Shown: piece by piece, positions 9,395 to 18,389 of the stretch
How positions within the stretch are numbered: position 1 is the first letter of the stretch
Layout: every line of letters starts with the position of its first letter
Assembly (NCBI GenBank): GCA_905234265.1
Contig: CAJOHJ010000004.1
Span: 173,893-237,892, forward strand
Length of the DNA stretch: 64,000 nt
Source of the DNA: an uncultured Prevotella sp.
GTDB taxonomy: Bacteria > Bacteroidota > Bacteroidia > Bacteroidales > Bacteroidaceae
Direction of reading: 5' to 3'
Translations under genes and position numbers: made by a program
The notes under the pieces: generated by a model
What the model was told of the DNA's origin: nothing
The model's input: only the letters and a program-made list of their open reading frames with translations
Database searches by the model: none

Positions 9395-10966
9395 TTAGAT
9401 TCCTCGCTCTGCCCAGTCGCCGCGGTCAAGGTTACGGTAGCCGATGGCTTCGGCGATATGCATTGCCTGCACCTTTTCGCTGCCGGCGAGGTCGGCGATG
9501 GTGCGGGCAACTTTGAGGATGCGGCTATAGGCACGGGCGGAGAGCTTCAGGCGCTCCATGGCCATGCGAAGCATGTCGAGGCCGTCGCTGTCGGGTTCGG
9601 CAAACTTGTGGAGCATGCGCTCTGTCATCTGGGCATTGCAGTAGACGCGGATTCCCTCCTGTCCTCCCCCCTGGGGTAGGCTGCTGAAGCGCTCTTCCTG
9701 TATCTGCCTGGCACGGATGACACGCTCGCGGATTACTGCCGACGGCTCGCCAGGCTCCATGGCCGAAAGCTGCTTGAAAGGAACTACGGGAACTTCGACA
9801 TGCAGGTCGAAACGGTCCATAAGCGGCCCGCTGATGCGCGATGTGTAGCGCTGAATCTGGCCCGGCGTGCAGACGCAGTGGTGGGTGGGGTCGCCATAGT
9901 AGCCACAGGGGCATGGGTTCATGGAAGCCACGAACATGAACGAGCATGGATATTCCACGGTGTATTGTGCGCGTGCAATAGTGATGTGCCTGTCTTCCAG
10001 GGGCTGGCGCAGCACTTCGAGAGTGGTTTTCGAGAATTCCGGCAGCTCGTCAAGATACAGAATGCCGTTGTGTGCCAGCGACACCTCGCCGGGAGTGGCC
10101 TTGTTGGTGCCTCCAGTCATTGCCACCTGTGAGATTGTGTGGTGAGGGCTTCTGAAGGGACGTTGCGATATTAGCGAGACGTTGCTGCTTATCTTCCCTG
10201 CCACGGAGTGTATCTGCGTGGTTTCCAGACTTTCAGCCAGCGACAGCGGCGGCAGGATGCTTGGCAGTCGCTTTGCCATCATCGACTTGCCGCTGCCCGG
10301 CGGGCCAATGAGCAGGATGTTGTGGCTGCCAGCAGACGCCACCTCCAGGGCGCGCTTGACGGCCTCCTGCCCCTTGACGTCAGAAAAGTCGAGGTCGAAG
10401 GCAGCCTGCTGTTCGTAGAATTCCTTTCTGGTGTCCATCACCATCGGCTCGTAGACGCTGCTGCCATTGAGGAATGCCACCACGTCGGCAAGGTTTTCCA
10501 TGCCGTAGACGTCGAGGTTGTTGACGACGGCAGCCTCTCGTATGTTTTCCTTCGGCACTATGAGTCCCTTGAACTTTTCCTTCCTTGCCCTGATGGCCGT
10601 CGGCAGCACGGCCCGCACAGGCTTTATCTTCCCGTCAAGCCCAAGTTCTCCCACCATCATATACTGCTGCAGCCTGCTGGTGTCAATCTTTCCGTCGGCC
10701 GCCAGTATGCCCACTGCCATCGGCAGGTCGAAGCCGCTGCCTTCCTTTTTCAGGTCGGCCGGCGAGAGATTGATGGTCAGGTTGGCCGTCGGCGTCTTGA
10801 AGCCTATGTTCGGCAGTGCCGCACTGATGCGGTCGTAGCTTTCGCGTACGGCAGTATCTGCCATTCCCGACAGTTTGAACAATACTCCCCTCGTGAGGTT
10901 CACCTCTATGGTAATGGTGGTTGCTTCCAGTCCCATGACTGCAGCGCTGTATGTCTTTACTAACAT
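9395..10966 (-). CDS. comM: YifB/ComM-family AAA+ ATPase (Mg-chelatase-like)
   Basis: 523-aa protein of the YifB/ComM family. An N-terminal Lon-protease-like beta domain (about 1-180; Ser/Lys context SGMADTAVRESYDRI and NLSPADLKKEGSGFDLPMAVG) precedes a Mg-chelatase AAA+ core. The core has Walker A GPPGSGKSM (about 217), Walker B GILYLDELPEF and a cysteine cluster in NPCPCGYYGDPTHHC. A C-terminal helical domain ends in EAIGYRNLDR. In naturally competent bacteria ComM is a branch-migration helicase that extends integration of transforming DNA. dprA also lies in this window, but competence itself is not shown. Confidence 0.92.
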   Translation of the reverse strand: MLVKTYSAAVMGLEATTITIEVNLTRGVLFKLSGMADTAVRESYDRISAALPNIGFKTPTANLTINLSPADLKKEGSGFDLPMAVGILAADGKIDTSRLQQYMMVGELGLDGKIKPVRAVLPTAIRARKEKFKGLIVPKENIREAAVVNNLDVYGMENLADVVAFLNGSSVYEPMVMDTRKEFYEQQAAFDLDFSDVKGQEAVKRALEVASAGSHNILLIGPPGSGKSMMAKRLPSILPPLSLAESLETTQIHSVAGKISSNVSLISQRPFRSPHHTISQVAMTGGTNKATPGEVSLAHNGILYLDELPEFSKTTLEVLRQPLEDRHITIARAQYTVEYPCSFMFVASMNPCPCGYYGDPTHHCVCTPGQIQRYTSRISGPLMDRFDLHVEVPVVPFKQLSAMEPGEPSAVIRERVIRARQIQEERFSSLPQGGGQEGIRVYCNAQMTERMLHKFAEPDSDGLDMLRMAMERLKLSARAYSRILKVARTIADLAGSEKVQAMHIAEAIGYRNLDRGDWAERGI

Positions 10967-11071
10967 CTGATGGTCTGCGATGATTAATAGTATGAGCGCA
11001 AAATTACTAAGAAATCAGTTAAAAAAGCAGAAGAAAACGAGTTTTTTACCTGTCGGCAGCAGTAAATATGA

Positions 11072-11079
11072 TAAATTTG
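11072..11079 (+). promoter_or_regulatory. Predicted -7 box of the metallophosphoesterase gene
   Basis: TAAATTTG fits the Bacteroidetes TAnnTTTG box and lies 22 bp before the ATG at 11101. No clear TTTG -33 element is present. Confidence 0.5.
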
Positions 11080-11100
11080 CACGCTAAACGAACTTAACGC

Positions 11101-12225
11101 ATGAAGATGATGGGAATGATAATGTTTCTTTTGCTGCCGCTGGCAGTTCTTGCCTACATTTGCTGGCATGTGTGGATGCTGATGGCCTGTGCCACGGTGT
11201 GGAAGGTAGCTGCCGTGGCGGTGATGGTGGCAGCGTTTCTCCTGCTGTTTGCAAGCATCGGGCGCTTCACCGACAGCCTTCCGATGCCGCTGGCCACTGC
11301 CGTCTACGAGACAGGCACCAGCAGCATCATAGTAATGCTCTACCTTTTCATGACCTTCCTGCTGCTCGACGTGCTGCGCCTGCTGCACGTGGTGCCGCGG
11401 CAGCTCCTGACCGCCAACTGGTGGACGCTGGGCGGCATAGCCCTGCTGATGGTTGCCGTCTTCAGCTATGGCAACCTTCACTATCGCCACAAGTACCGCC
11501 AGCCGCTGACACTCACCACCGGCAAGCCCTTGTCGAAGCCCGTCAGGATGGTGATGGTGAGCGACCTTCACCTTGGCTACCACACCCAGCGCACAGAGCT
11601 TGCACGCTGGGTGGACATTATAAATGCCGAGCAGCCCGACATGGTGCTCATTGCCGGCGACATCATCGACGGCAGCATGCGGCCTCTGCTGGAGCAGCAC
11701 ATGGACGAGGAGATGCGCCGTCTGAAGGCTCCCGTCTATGCCTGTCTGGGCAATCACGAATACTACAGCGGCTGCCTGGAGGCTCAGCAGTTCTACAAGT
11801 CTGCCGGCATCCGCCTGCTGAGCGACGAGGCGCTGACCGTCGGCGACGTCTGCATCATCGGCCGCGACGACCGCACCAACCAGCACCGCAAGTCGCTGGG
11901 CAAGATAATGGCAGAGGCTGCCGCCCGGCAGTCTGCCGACAGTTCCGGCATAAAGGAAAAGTATACCATTCTGCTCGACCACCAGCCCTACCATCTTGAG
12001 CAGGCCGAGCGTCAGGGTGTCGACTTCCAGTTCAGCGGCCACACTCACCACGGTCAGGTGTGGCCTGCGTCGTGGGTCACCGACGCCATCTACGAGTGTG
12101 CCTTCGGCGAGCATCAGCGCGGCGGCACACGCTACTACGTAAGCAGCGGACTTGGCATCTGGGGTGGCAAGTTCCGCATAGGCACACGCTCTGAATACAT
12201 TGTCGCAGAGCTGCGCAGCAAGTAA
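11101..12225 (+). CDS. Membrane-anchored metallophosphoesterase
   Basis: 374 aa. Four hydrophobic N-terminal helices occupy about residues 1-135. A calcineurin-like phosphoesterase domain follows, with the five metal-binding blocks in order: DLHLGYH (about 158), GDIIDGS, GNHEYYSG, DHQPYH and GHTHHGQ. The layout matches the YkuE/YaeI family, in which some members act on UDP-diacylglucosamine or cell-envelope phospho-substrates; the substrate here is unknown. The domain probably faces one side of the inner membrane. It is transcribed divergently from yifB, with a promoter box at 11072. Confidence 0.88.
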   Translation: MKMMGMIMFLLLPLAVLAYICWHVWMLMACATVWKVAAVAVMVAAFLLLFASIGRFTDSLPMPLATAVYETGTSSIIVMLYLFMTFLLLDVLRLLHVVPRQLLTANWWTLGGIALLMVAVFSYGNLHYRHKYRQPLTLTTGKPLSKPVRMVMVSDLHLGYHTQRTELARWVDIINAEQPDMVLIAGDIIDGSMRPLLEQHMDEEMRRLKAPVYACLGNHEYYSGCLEAQQFYKSAGIRLLSDEALTVGDVCIIGRDDRTNQHRKSLGKIMAEAAARQSADSSGIKEKYTILLDHQPYHLEQAERQGVDFQFSGHTHHGQVWPASWVTDAIYECAFGEHQRGGTRYYVSSGLGIWGGKFRIGTRSEYIVAELRSK

Positions 12226-12265
12226 AATGAGTTAAGTGGTGAGAGGTTTGAGGCAGGAGAAGGGC

Positions 12266-12796
12266 CTATTCGTTGCTGTATCGGCATTCAGGGCTTTCCT
12301 CCATGAATGTCCTGGCGTAGGCAACGTAGTGTTCGGCATTGTCCGTCTGCCCCGGGCGCACAGGCTTGATGAACTTGGCCGGCACTCCGCCCCAGATTTC
12401 ACCGTCAGGTATTTTCGTGTTCTGCAGCACCAGCGCCCCGGCAGCCACAATGGCTCCCCGGCCCACCTCGCATCCGTCGAGCAGCGTGGCTCCCATGCCA
12501 ATTAGCGAGTGGTCGCCGATGGTGCATGCGTGTACGGTGACGTTGTGTCCTATGGTTACATAGCTGCCGATGTGGACAGGCCCCGTCTCGTGTGTAACGT
12601 GTATGCAGGAGCCGTCCTGCACGTTCGAGCAGTTGCCGATGGTGATTGGTGCCACGTCGCCGCGCACCACGGCTCCGAACCATACAGAGCATTCGTCGCC
12701 CATGGTTACGTCGCCCACTATTGTTGCATTCTCGCTGAAATAGCAGTCGCGGCCCCATCGGGGTCCGACGCCCTTGTAAGATTTTATCAGTGCCAT
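12266..12796 (-). CDS. Gamma-carbonic anhydrase family protein
   Basis: 176-aa left-handed beta-helix protein built from hexapeptide repeats ([IV]G/xxx). Zinc ligands typical of the gamma-class are visible in the HVTHETG block and in IGHNVTVHACTIG. It belongs to the YrdA/PaaY/CaiE group, whose members bind metal but often have weak or unknown carbonic anhydrase activity. It lies 7 bp downstream of the ECF sigma gene on the same strand, so the two may share a transcript, although no functional link is evident. Confidence 0.88.
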   Translation of the reverse strand: MALIKSYKGVGPRWGRDCYFSENATIVGDVTMGDECSVWFGAVVRGDVAPITIGNCSNVQDGSCIHVTHETGPVHIGSYVTIGHNVTVHACTIGDHSLIGMGATLLDGCEVGRGAIVAAGALVLQNTKIPDGEIWGGVPAKFIKPVRPGQTDNAEHYVAYARTFMEESPECRYSNE

Positions 12797-12803
12797 AGGA
12801 AAA

Positions 12804-13367
12804 TCAGATTGACGCCTCGCGCAGCTTCACCATTCCGCGGTGCATGAGGTTGCGCACGGAGTGGTAGTTCATTTGCATAATCTGGCAAATCTCGTCATAC
12901 TTTCGCTGCTCCAGGTAGTAAAGGGTTATTGCCTGCCGCTGCCGCCGCGTGAGAGTACTCATGAGGTGGGCCACGTGCATGGTGTCCAGCTCTTCGCGCT
13001 CATGGCGCAGGAAGTCCTTCTCCACGTCGTCGGCAGCCCGGCGGTACTCGTAGCTCTCGACGGCAGTGTCGCTGGTGAAAGTGCTGCGGCGGAACTCGTC
13101 GAGCAGCTTGTTCTTCAGCGATATTATCAGGTAGGAGCCGAAATTGCGTATGCCCTGCTGACTGTCGCGCTTGCAGTAGACTTTCACGAAGACGTCGTGG
13201 ATGCAGTCCTTCAGCAGCTCCTGGTTGTCGGTAAGGCGCAGACCGTAGTTGAACAATATCTGCACGTAGATATCATAGAGTTCCGAAAAGGCGCTGTCGT
13301 CACCCTCGCAGAACTGAGCCACTAACAGTTTTGTCCGTTCTCTGAGATTTTTAATCGCAATGGACAT
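12804..13367 (-). CDS. ECF-type RNA polymerase sigma-70 factor
   Basis: 187-aa extracytoplasmic-function sigma factor. Region 2 spans about 15-90 (FSELYDIYVQILFNYGLRLT; KDCIHDVFVKVY; SYLIISLKNKLLDEFRR) and region 4 about 130-185 (LTRRQRQAITLYYLEQRKYDEICQIM, with the HTH MNYHSVRNLMHRGMVKLRE). Bacteroidetes ECF genes normally have a co-directional FecR anti-sigma gene downstream. Here the downstream gene is a carbonic anhydrase, and only a FecR-N-like fragment lies divergently upstream. A perfect-type promoter precedes it at 13414-13445. Confidence 0.93.
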   Translation of the reverse strand: MSIAIKNLRERTKLLVAQFCEGDDSAFSELYDIYVQILFNYGLRLTDNQELLKDCIHDVFVKVYCKRDSQQGIRNFGSYLIISLKNKLLDEFRRSTFTSDTAVESYEYRRAADDVEKDFLRHEREELDTMHVAHLMSTLTRRQRQAITLYYLEQRKYDEICQIMQMNYHSVRNLMHRGMVKLREASI

Positions 13368-13413
13368 ATCGGCAATGTTAGAAACAGGTGTCGTTAGTAG
13401 TTTTTTATCATTG

Positions 13414-13445
13414 CAAAGATAATGGAAAACGAGGTAACTGCCAAA
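13414..13445 (-). promoter_or_regulatory. ECF sigma gene promoter
   Basis: On the minus strand: TTTG, a 20-bp spacer, TATCTTTG, about 47 bp upstream of the start. It matches the housekeeping Bacteroidetes consensus, so the gene does not appear to depend only on autoregulation. Confidence 0.65.
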
Positions 13446-13527
13446 TTTTTTAAGTCCCTTTCACTTTTTTCTGTCCAAAATATTACAAGACGGCGGCAGT
13501 TTCGTCATAATATCAGAACAGCATCCT

Positions 13528-13803
13528 ATGAAGCAAACCAGATACACCACTGTAGAGCAGTTCCTGCGCGACGACGACTTCATCCGCTACGTCATGGACT
13601 GCACCTCCGACGGCGACTCCCTGTGGGCCGGCTATCTTAATGCCGAGCCACGCACGCGCACGGCCTACCTGAAGGCCTACGACATCTTGCTTCATCTCGA
13701 CGAGTGCGAAAACCTGTCGCCCGAACAGGTGGCCAGGCTGAAGCACCGCGTGCTGATGACTACTCGAATGGCAGGCTTAGCTGGCCGTCGCCCAGCATGT
13801 TGA
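13528..13803 (+). CDS. Short FecR N-terminal-like protein (minimal or truncated anti-sigma factor)
   Basis: 91 aa. Residues about 8-80 (FLRDDDFIRYVM; DSLWAGYLNAEP; LSPEQVARLKHRV) follow the pattern of the cytoplasmic sigma-binding N-domain of Bacteroidetes FecR-type anti-sigma factors (DDFIRW..P....YW..F...P...LS.EE...L..RI). The transmembrane helix and periplasmic FecR domain are absent. The reading frame instead runs 44 bp into the 3' end of the convergent rnhB gene, so the last dozen residues are antisense to RNase HII. It is divergent from the ECF sigma gene 160 bp away. It could be a soluble mini anti-sigma factor or a relic; the family match is by eye only. Confidence 0.6.
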   Translation: MKQTRYTTVEQFLRDDDFIRYVMDCTSDGDSLWAGYLNAEPRTRTAYLKAYDILLHLDECENLSPEQVARLKHRVLMTTRMAGLAGRRPAC

Positions 13804-14380
13804 ACGAGCGCCGGTGATGTGGCGTGATGCCCCACTGGCGGATGGCCTCGCGGTGCTTGCGCGTGGGATAGCCCTTGTTGGAGAGCCAGTCGTACTGAGG
13901 ATATTCAGCGGCCAGCTGGTCCATGTAGTCGTCGCGGTAGGTTTTGGCAAGAATGCTTGCCGCGGCAATGCTCAGAAACTTGCCGTCTCCCTTCACAATA
14001 GTTGCATACGGAATGTCGCGGTAGGGCTTGAAGCGGTTGCCGTCGACGATTATCGACTGCGGCCTCACCGCCAGCTGGTCCAGCGCACGGTGCATGGCCA
14101 GGATGGAGGCGTTGAGAATGTTGATGCGGTCTATCTCCTCGGCGCTCACCACTCCTACAGCCCACGCCGTGGCATCGCGCTCAATGACCTGGCGCAGCTC
14201 GTGGCGACGTCGGTCGGTGAGCTGCTTCGAGTCATTAAGGTCGGCATTCTCATAGTCTTCGGGGAAGATGACTGCCGCGGCATACACCGGGCCGGCCAGA
14301 CAGCCGCGGCCGGCCTCGTCGCAGCCGGCCTCAACGGAGCCGGCAAGGTAGTGGCTTGCAAGATGGTGCTTCATAAACAA
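13760..14380 (-). CDS. rnhB: Ribonuclease HII
   Basis: Type 2 RNase H that cuts the RNA strand of RNA-DNA hybrids and single ribonucleotides in DNA. 206 aa with the DEAGRGCLAGPV active-site motif (acidic pair at about 21-22), further acidic residues at DSKQL and in IIVDGN, and the C-terminal SNKGYPTRKHREAI. The start may be Met1 or Met3 (MKHHLASH). The 3' end overlaps the FecR-like ORF on the other strand by 44 bp. Confidence 0.95.
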   Translation of the reverse strand: MFMKHHLASHYLAGSVEAGCDEAGRGCLAGPVYAAAVIFPEDYENADLNDSKQLTDRRRHELRQVIERDATAWAVGVVSAEEIDRINILNASILAMHRALDQLAVRPQSIIVDGNRFKPYRDIPYATIVKGDGKFLSIAAASILAKTYRDDYMDQLAAEYPQYDWLSNKGYPTRKHREAIRQWGITPHHRRSFNMLGDGQLSLPFE

Positions 14381-14423
14381 GAAACGGCCGCCGCTGCCGA
14401 ATTATTGCCTCGCTCCGTTTTTT

Positions 14424-14524
14424 TATCTCTGCGAGATAATTCCGTAAGTCATTGAGATAATTTCGTAACATGCAGAGATAAAAAATTATCTCTGCGAGAT
14501 AATTCCGTAACTCGCAGAGATAAT
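14424..14524. repeat. 21-bp CATGCAGAG-family repeat array downstream of the pectinesterase gene
   Basis: Same family as at 5.6 kb: AACATGCAGAGATAA core, GTAACTCGCAGAGAT variant, GTAAGTCATTGAGAT variant, and two ATTATCTC-n3-GAGATAAT palindromes. It lies between the rnhB start and the pectinesterase stop and fills most of the intergenic space. Confidence 0.85.
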
Positions 14525-14545
14525 CTTCTGATGGCATTCCGCTTG

Positions 14546-16870
14546 TCAGCGCTTCACGATTTTCTTGCCGTTGCTGACCACGATGCCGCGGTATCCCTCG
14601 CCGACCTTCTGGCCAGAGAGATTGTAGATGGCATCAGCCTGCTGGCGGATGCCAGCCTTCAGTGCGTCGATGCCCGTAGCTCCAACGCTGACAGACGTCA
14701 CGTCGGTGCTCAGGCCGCCCATTTCGTTGGCCGTGCGGATGGTGTATGTGCCGTCCTCGGCAACGGTGTAGCTCGTCTCGGTGGTGTTTTCAAGGTAGGC
14801 GCCGTCCTTGAAGATGACGTATGCGCGCACCTGGCTGTCGGCCTCCCATGAGAGGGTCTTGCCGCTGACAGTCACCACGGGAGCCTTCGTCAGCTGTGTG
14901 TAGTCGGTGGGCAGCCAGCCGTCGGTGCCAGACTCCATTACGTTGTAAATAGTGAACTTCGATGCCTCTTCTGCCGTAATGGTGGGGACATAGGTGTTAA
15001 GGCTGGTTGGCGAATTCTGCCGCACGCTGAGGTCTATCAAGTTGCCGTCCTTGTCCACGGAGCCATACTCATAGAAATGCGTATACAGGTTACTCATGTT
15101 ATTCCAGCCTCTGTCGTTGCACTTGATGTTCATCTTAGTGTTCAGATAGTATATGCGTGGCTCGTTCTGCCACGGACGGCCGAGGAAGTAGCTGCCGTCT
15201 TTTGCAAGGGTGGAGCCTTCTGCAGGGTTGATGGTGCAGCTGCTGAACACGTAGCCCCACTTCAGGTTTGCAGGAGTGTTGGGAGCTGCAATGACACAGC
15301 CGTCACGGTTCTCTATGACAAGGTTGCACTGGTCGTAGAAGTTGTTGCCACCACCGCAGATGAAGTCTACCATGCCATGGATTTCACACTTGTCGAAGTA
15401 AGAACGCTCGCCGGTCACCTGCGTGTCCTGATTGCCGTGCATGCGGACGTTCTTCATGATGGTCTTGTTGCCTCCGTAGATAGCCACTGCCTGGATGACG
15501 CCTTCGTTGGTGCCGAAGTCATGGTCGTTTTGCAGGGTAAGGTCTTGCAGGTAGAATCCCGACTGGTCACGGATGTTGATGATGGGGTTTGATATGCCGT
15601 CGCGCACGCCATGCAGCAAGACGCCATTGCGGCTCTGCCCGATCAGTGAGACATTGTTGCAGCGCAGACGCTGTTCGTTGTTTGTTCCAAAGTTATAGTC
15701 GCCATCCAGAATAAGTATGGTTGCACGCTCAGCGTCTGCAGCCTTGTTCGATGCATTTACTGCAGCAAAGGCAGCAACAAACTCGTCAACGTTAGACACT
15801 ACGTAGTCGTATTTCTTCTTTGTAGCCACGGGGCGGTCACTGGTTTTCAGCTCATAGCTGAAAGGCTCAGTGTTGGCATTGCCGAAGATGTCCCTGGCCG
15901 CACCTGCGGCTATGGTGAGGGTATAGGTCTTGTTGTATTCCAGACCAGTAACGTTGAAGTCGAGCGTAGCGGCACCCTCAGCCTTGATGGTTCTGCCGTC
16001 GATGGTTGCCTCTGTGGCGGTCATCTCACGGTCGAAGCTAAGGGATATGTTGGCATGGTTGCGCGTAACGTTTGACTTGCTGCTGATAAGCTTCGGTGTC
16101 GTCTGGGGGTTGGTCTTCTCAACGACAAGGTCGAATTCGGCATAAGGGTCGCCGGTGGTTGTGATGGAGAACTCTATGGGCTGGCCGGGCTGATGGTTCT
16201 CGAGGGTGACGGTGACGGTCTTCGTTGTTCCGCGAACGTAGGCATTGTCTGTAGGTATGTGACAGGTGGCTCCCTCCGACGTGAAGCTGAGAATGCCTGC
16301 AGTCTCGCGGACTCTGGAGCCGGCCATGTAGCGCGAGAATGAGAACTGCTTCACAATGACGCCGCCAGGGACGCTGAACTTGAAGTTGTTGACGCGGAAC
16401 ACAAAACGGTCGCCGTCAAATCCATAGATGCTGTCGCTCTCCAGCGTGTAGAGGCCGTTGCTCCAGACACCTTTGCTCTGCTTTCCAGCTGCAGTGTACT
16501 TGATGTTGACGGTTTCGTCTTTTTCCGTCATGGTATATGCGTAGACATTGTTGATGTTCAGCGTAAAGGTCTGGTTGCCTGCCTTGATGGCATAGGTGGC
16601 CACGCTGCCTGTTGTCGACGCCGTGACTTCTGGCGTTGAGCTGTCGCTGGCAGCAGCCGTAACAGTGGGCAGCACCGTATATGTGTCGCCGTCGATGGTT
16701 GCTGTCTTGTTGTCGCTGGTGTTGATGGCTGTCAGCACGTCGGAAGCCACGTTGGTTCCATTCACCGCAAGACTGGTGAGCTGCACCTGCGCCATCAGCT
16801 GTGTAGTTGCCGCGAGGGCTATAAAGCCTGCCAGGCTCCAACATCTGAGTGTAAACTGTCTGATTTTCAT
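14546..16870 (-). CDS. Secreted pectinesterase (CE8) with Ig-like domain and C-terminal sorting-like tail
   Basis: 774 aa. A signal peptide (about 1-27, ending near LMAQ) precedes beta-rich N-terminal regions. A bacterial Ig/SbsA-type domain covers about 265-345 (LSFDREMTATEATIDG; AAGAARDIFGN). The CE8 right-handed beta helix covers about 355-670, with QDTQ, GMVDFICGGGN (catalytic Asp) and LGRPWQ (Arg). The enzyme demethylates pectin homogalacturonan. The last 30 residues (IYNLSGQKVGEGYRGIVVSNGKKIVKR) match those of the next gene and resemble type IX secretion C-terminal signals; this is inference. No other polysaccharide-utilisation genes adjoin it. Confidence 0.9.
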   Translation of the reverse strand: MKIRQFTLRCWSLAGFIALAATTQLMAQVQLTSLAVNGTNVASDVLTAINTSDNKTATIDGDTYTVLPTVTAAASDSSTPEVTASTTGSVATYAIKAGNQTFTLNINNVYAYTMTEKDETVNIKYTAAGKQSKGVWSNGLYTLESDSIYGFDGDRFVFRVNNFKFSVPGGVIVKQFSFSRYMAGSRVRETAGILSFTSEGATCHIPTDNAYVRGTTKTVTVTLENHQPGQPIEFSITTTGDPYAEFDLVVEKTNPQTTPKLISSKSNVTRNHANISLSFDREMTATEATIDGRTIKAEGAATLDFNVTGLEYNKTYTLTIAAGAARDIFGNANTEPFSYELKTSDRPVATKKKYDYVVSNVDEFVAAFAAVNASNKAADAERATILILDGDYNFGTNNEQRLRCNNVSLIGQSRNGVLLHGVRDGISNPIINIRDQSGFYLQDLTLQNDHDFGTNEGVIQAVAIYGGNKTIMKNVRMHGNQDTQVTGERSYFDKCEIHGMVDFICGGGNNFYDQCNLVIENRDGCVIAAPNTPANLKWGYVFSSCTINPAEGSTLAKDGSYFLGRPWQNEPRIYYLNTKMNIKCNDRGWNNMSNLYTHFYEYGSVDKDGNLIDLSVRQNSPTSLNTYVPTITAEEASKFTIYNVMESGTDGWLPTDYTQLTKAPVVTVSGKTLSWEADSQVRAYVIFKDGAYLENTTETSYTVAEDGTYTIRTANEMGGLSTDVTSVSVGATGIDALKAGIRQQADAIYNLSGQKVGEGYRGIVVSNGKKIVKR

Positions 16871-16891
16871 TCCAACAATTCTTTAAGGGTT

Positions 16892-16932
16892 GAAAAAAAT
16901 CACTGGCAGGGGCATGTACCTGCCTGCCAGTG
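16892..16932 (-). terminator. Rho-independent terminator after the 16.96-18.14 kb gene
   Basis: Stem CACTGGCAGG / CCTGCCAGTG with a 12-nt loop, followed on the minus strand by a run of seven T. It separates the secreted-protein gene from the pectinesterase gene, implying separate transcription. Confidence 0.8.
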
Positions 16933-16962
16933 ACATTAAAAAAGCGTATGTTAATAAAAAAT

Positions 16963-18144
16963 TTACTTTATAACGAACTTCTTGCCTCCCTTGATGACAA
17001 TGCCCTTGTAGTCGCTGCCGACCTTCTGGCCAGAGAGATTGTAGATGGCACCGTTGTCAAGCTTGAATGTCTGTACGCTCTCTATGCCGGTAGCTGTGTC
17101 GGCAACATAGATGCGGATGATGGCACAAACCTGGCTTGTTCCCCAGAATTCGAAAGGAATCTCTGCACCGGCCTTGGGAGTGTCGAGGGTAAGCTTGTGA
17201 ATGGCTACCCGCTGGTTGCCGTCACCATCCTTCTCGTCGTTAGCAGGGAAACCGTAGGTTGCTGTACGGTTCTTCATCCATTCAAGGGTCTTGTCGTTGG
17301 TCTTTTCGTTGAAGGTCTTGCCGTCAAACTTACCGATGAACGAATAGCTCTGGTTGCCGTCGCCTTCCCAGGCTCCGTTGGTATAGCCTTCGAACTCTAC
17401 GGCTGTGGCTGTAACTGTCTCAGGAATCTCAATAACAAATTCATAGTTGCGTGAGAACTTCATGAAGTTTCCTGCTGCACTATAAGTTCTGCTACCTGCA
17501 GTGTTGGAAATGAAGTAGTCGTTTGCAAATGCCCAAGAAGCCGTAGTATTGGCATCTGCGTTATTTGCAGCGGCATCAAGCGTGGCAGCAACTTTGTCAG
17601 CAGAAGGCTCGGAAGAACCACCGGCAACTGCAGAGAACTTAATCTCGCTGACATTGCAGGTGAAATTGAACTCTGTACCCTGGTAAGTACCGTTGACTCC
17701 ATCGCGGTTGTAATAAAGCTTCAGAGTATAGTTGCCTGCTGGAAGAACATCGGTAGTGCCAACGGTCTGCTCTGTATATACTTCGAAATTCACTGACTCG
17801 GGGTTTGTGTTCTCAATGTCTACGTCCTTAGTGTAGACAACCTGAGAGTTTGCATCCACAATCTCGAAATCTATTACAAGGCCCGACATGCAGGTACCCT
17901 GCTTGAAGGTGATTTCATAAGCCTGGGCTTCGGTGCTGGCCAGCTGGAAAGCCACTACATCGCCAGTACGGATGTTGTTCAGACGCCACACACCTGCGTC
18001 GCTTTCCTCGGTGGCCTCATTGCCGGCAACTGTGGCATTGGTGTAGTCGGCTGTCTTGAGGTCAAGTGTGCCTGGAATAGCATTTTGTGCATAAGACACA
18101 GCAGCCATTGAAAAAGCTGCAATAAGAGTAAAGATTTTTTTCAT
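16963..18144 (-). CDS. Secreted protein of unknown function with C-terminal sorting-like tail
   Basis: About 393 aa from the MKKIFTLIAAFSMAA start (a second Met lies 2 codons earlier). It has a clear signal peptide cut near SYA-QN. The body is beta-rich and low in cysteine, with two apparent modules (about 25-170 and 195-340), both with WxxxN/F patterns of cell-surface carbohydrate-binding-like folds; no catalytic motif is recognised. The last 26 residues (IYNLSGQKVGSDYKGIVIKGGKKFVIK) are nearly the same as the pectinesterase tail, so both probably use the same export or anchoring route. Confidence 0.75.
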   Translation of the reverse strand: MKKIFTLIAAFSMAAVSYAQNAIPGTLDLKTADYTNATVAGNEATEESDAGVWRLNNIRTGDVVAFQLASTEAQAYEITFKQGTCMSGLVIDFEIVDANSQVVYTKDVDIENTNPESVNFEVYTEQTVGTTDVLPAGNYTLKLYYNRDGVNGTYQGTEFNFTCNVSEIKFSAVAGGSSEPSADKVAATLDAAANNADANTTASWAFANDYFISNTAGSRTYSAAGNFMKFSRNYEFVIEIPETVTATAVEFEGYTNGAWEGDGNQSYSFIGKFDGKTFNEKTNDKTLEWMKNRTATYGFPANDEKDGDGNQRVAIHKLTLDTPKAGAEIPFEFWGTSQVCAIIRIYVADTATGIESVQTFKLDNGAIYNLSGQKVGSDYKGIVIKGGKKFVIK

Positions 18145-18328
18145 AAACATTTGATTTTGATTAGTAAATGTGTTATTATAATTAATAGGTGTTGTCGTCT
18201 TATCTGGCCTTGCACCACTATGGCTTGAAAATCTTTGACAAATGTCGTGCTTTTATATATTAATAAGGTGGAAAAAATACTTTTTTGGTGGATTTTTTGT
18301 CTTTTCTGCATGTTTCCCATATTTAAAA

Positions 18329-18363
18329 CAAAAAAAATCGGCCATTTCATCGGGAAATGGCCG
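18329..18363 (-). terminator. sufS terminator
   Basis: Perfect stem CGGCCATTTC / GAAATGGCCG with a 5-nt loop, followed on the minus strand by eight T. It is 27 bp past the sufS stop. Confidence 0.88.
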
Positions 18364-18389
18364 AAAAACTTGTTTTTTCCTAAAAATTC

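Noticed and set aside
14331..14537. Small protein genes made of LRNYL-type heptads in the CATGCAGAG arrays (also near 36.2 and 53.1 kb)
   Set aside because: They are open only because the 21-bp unit contains no stop in some frames; they lack promoters and occur on either strand.
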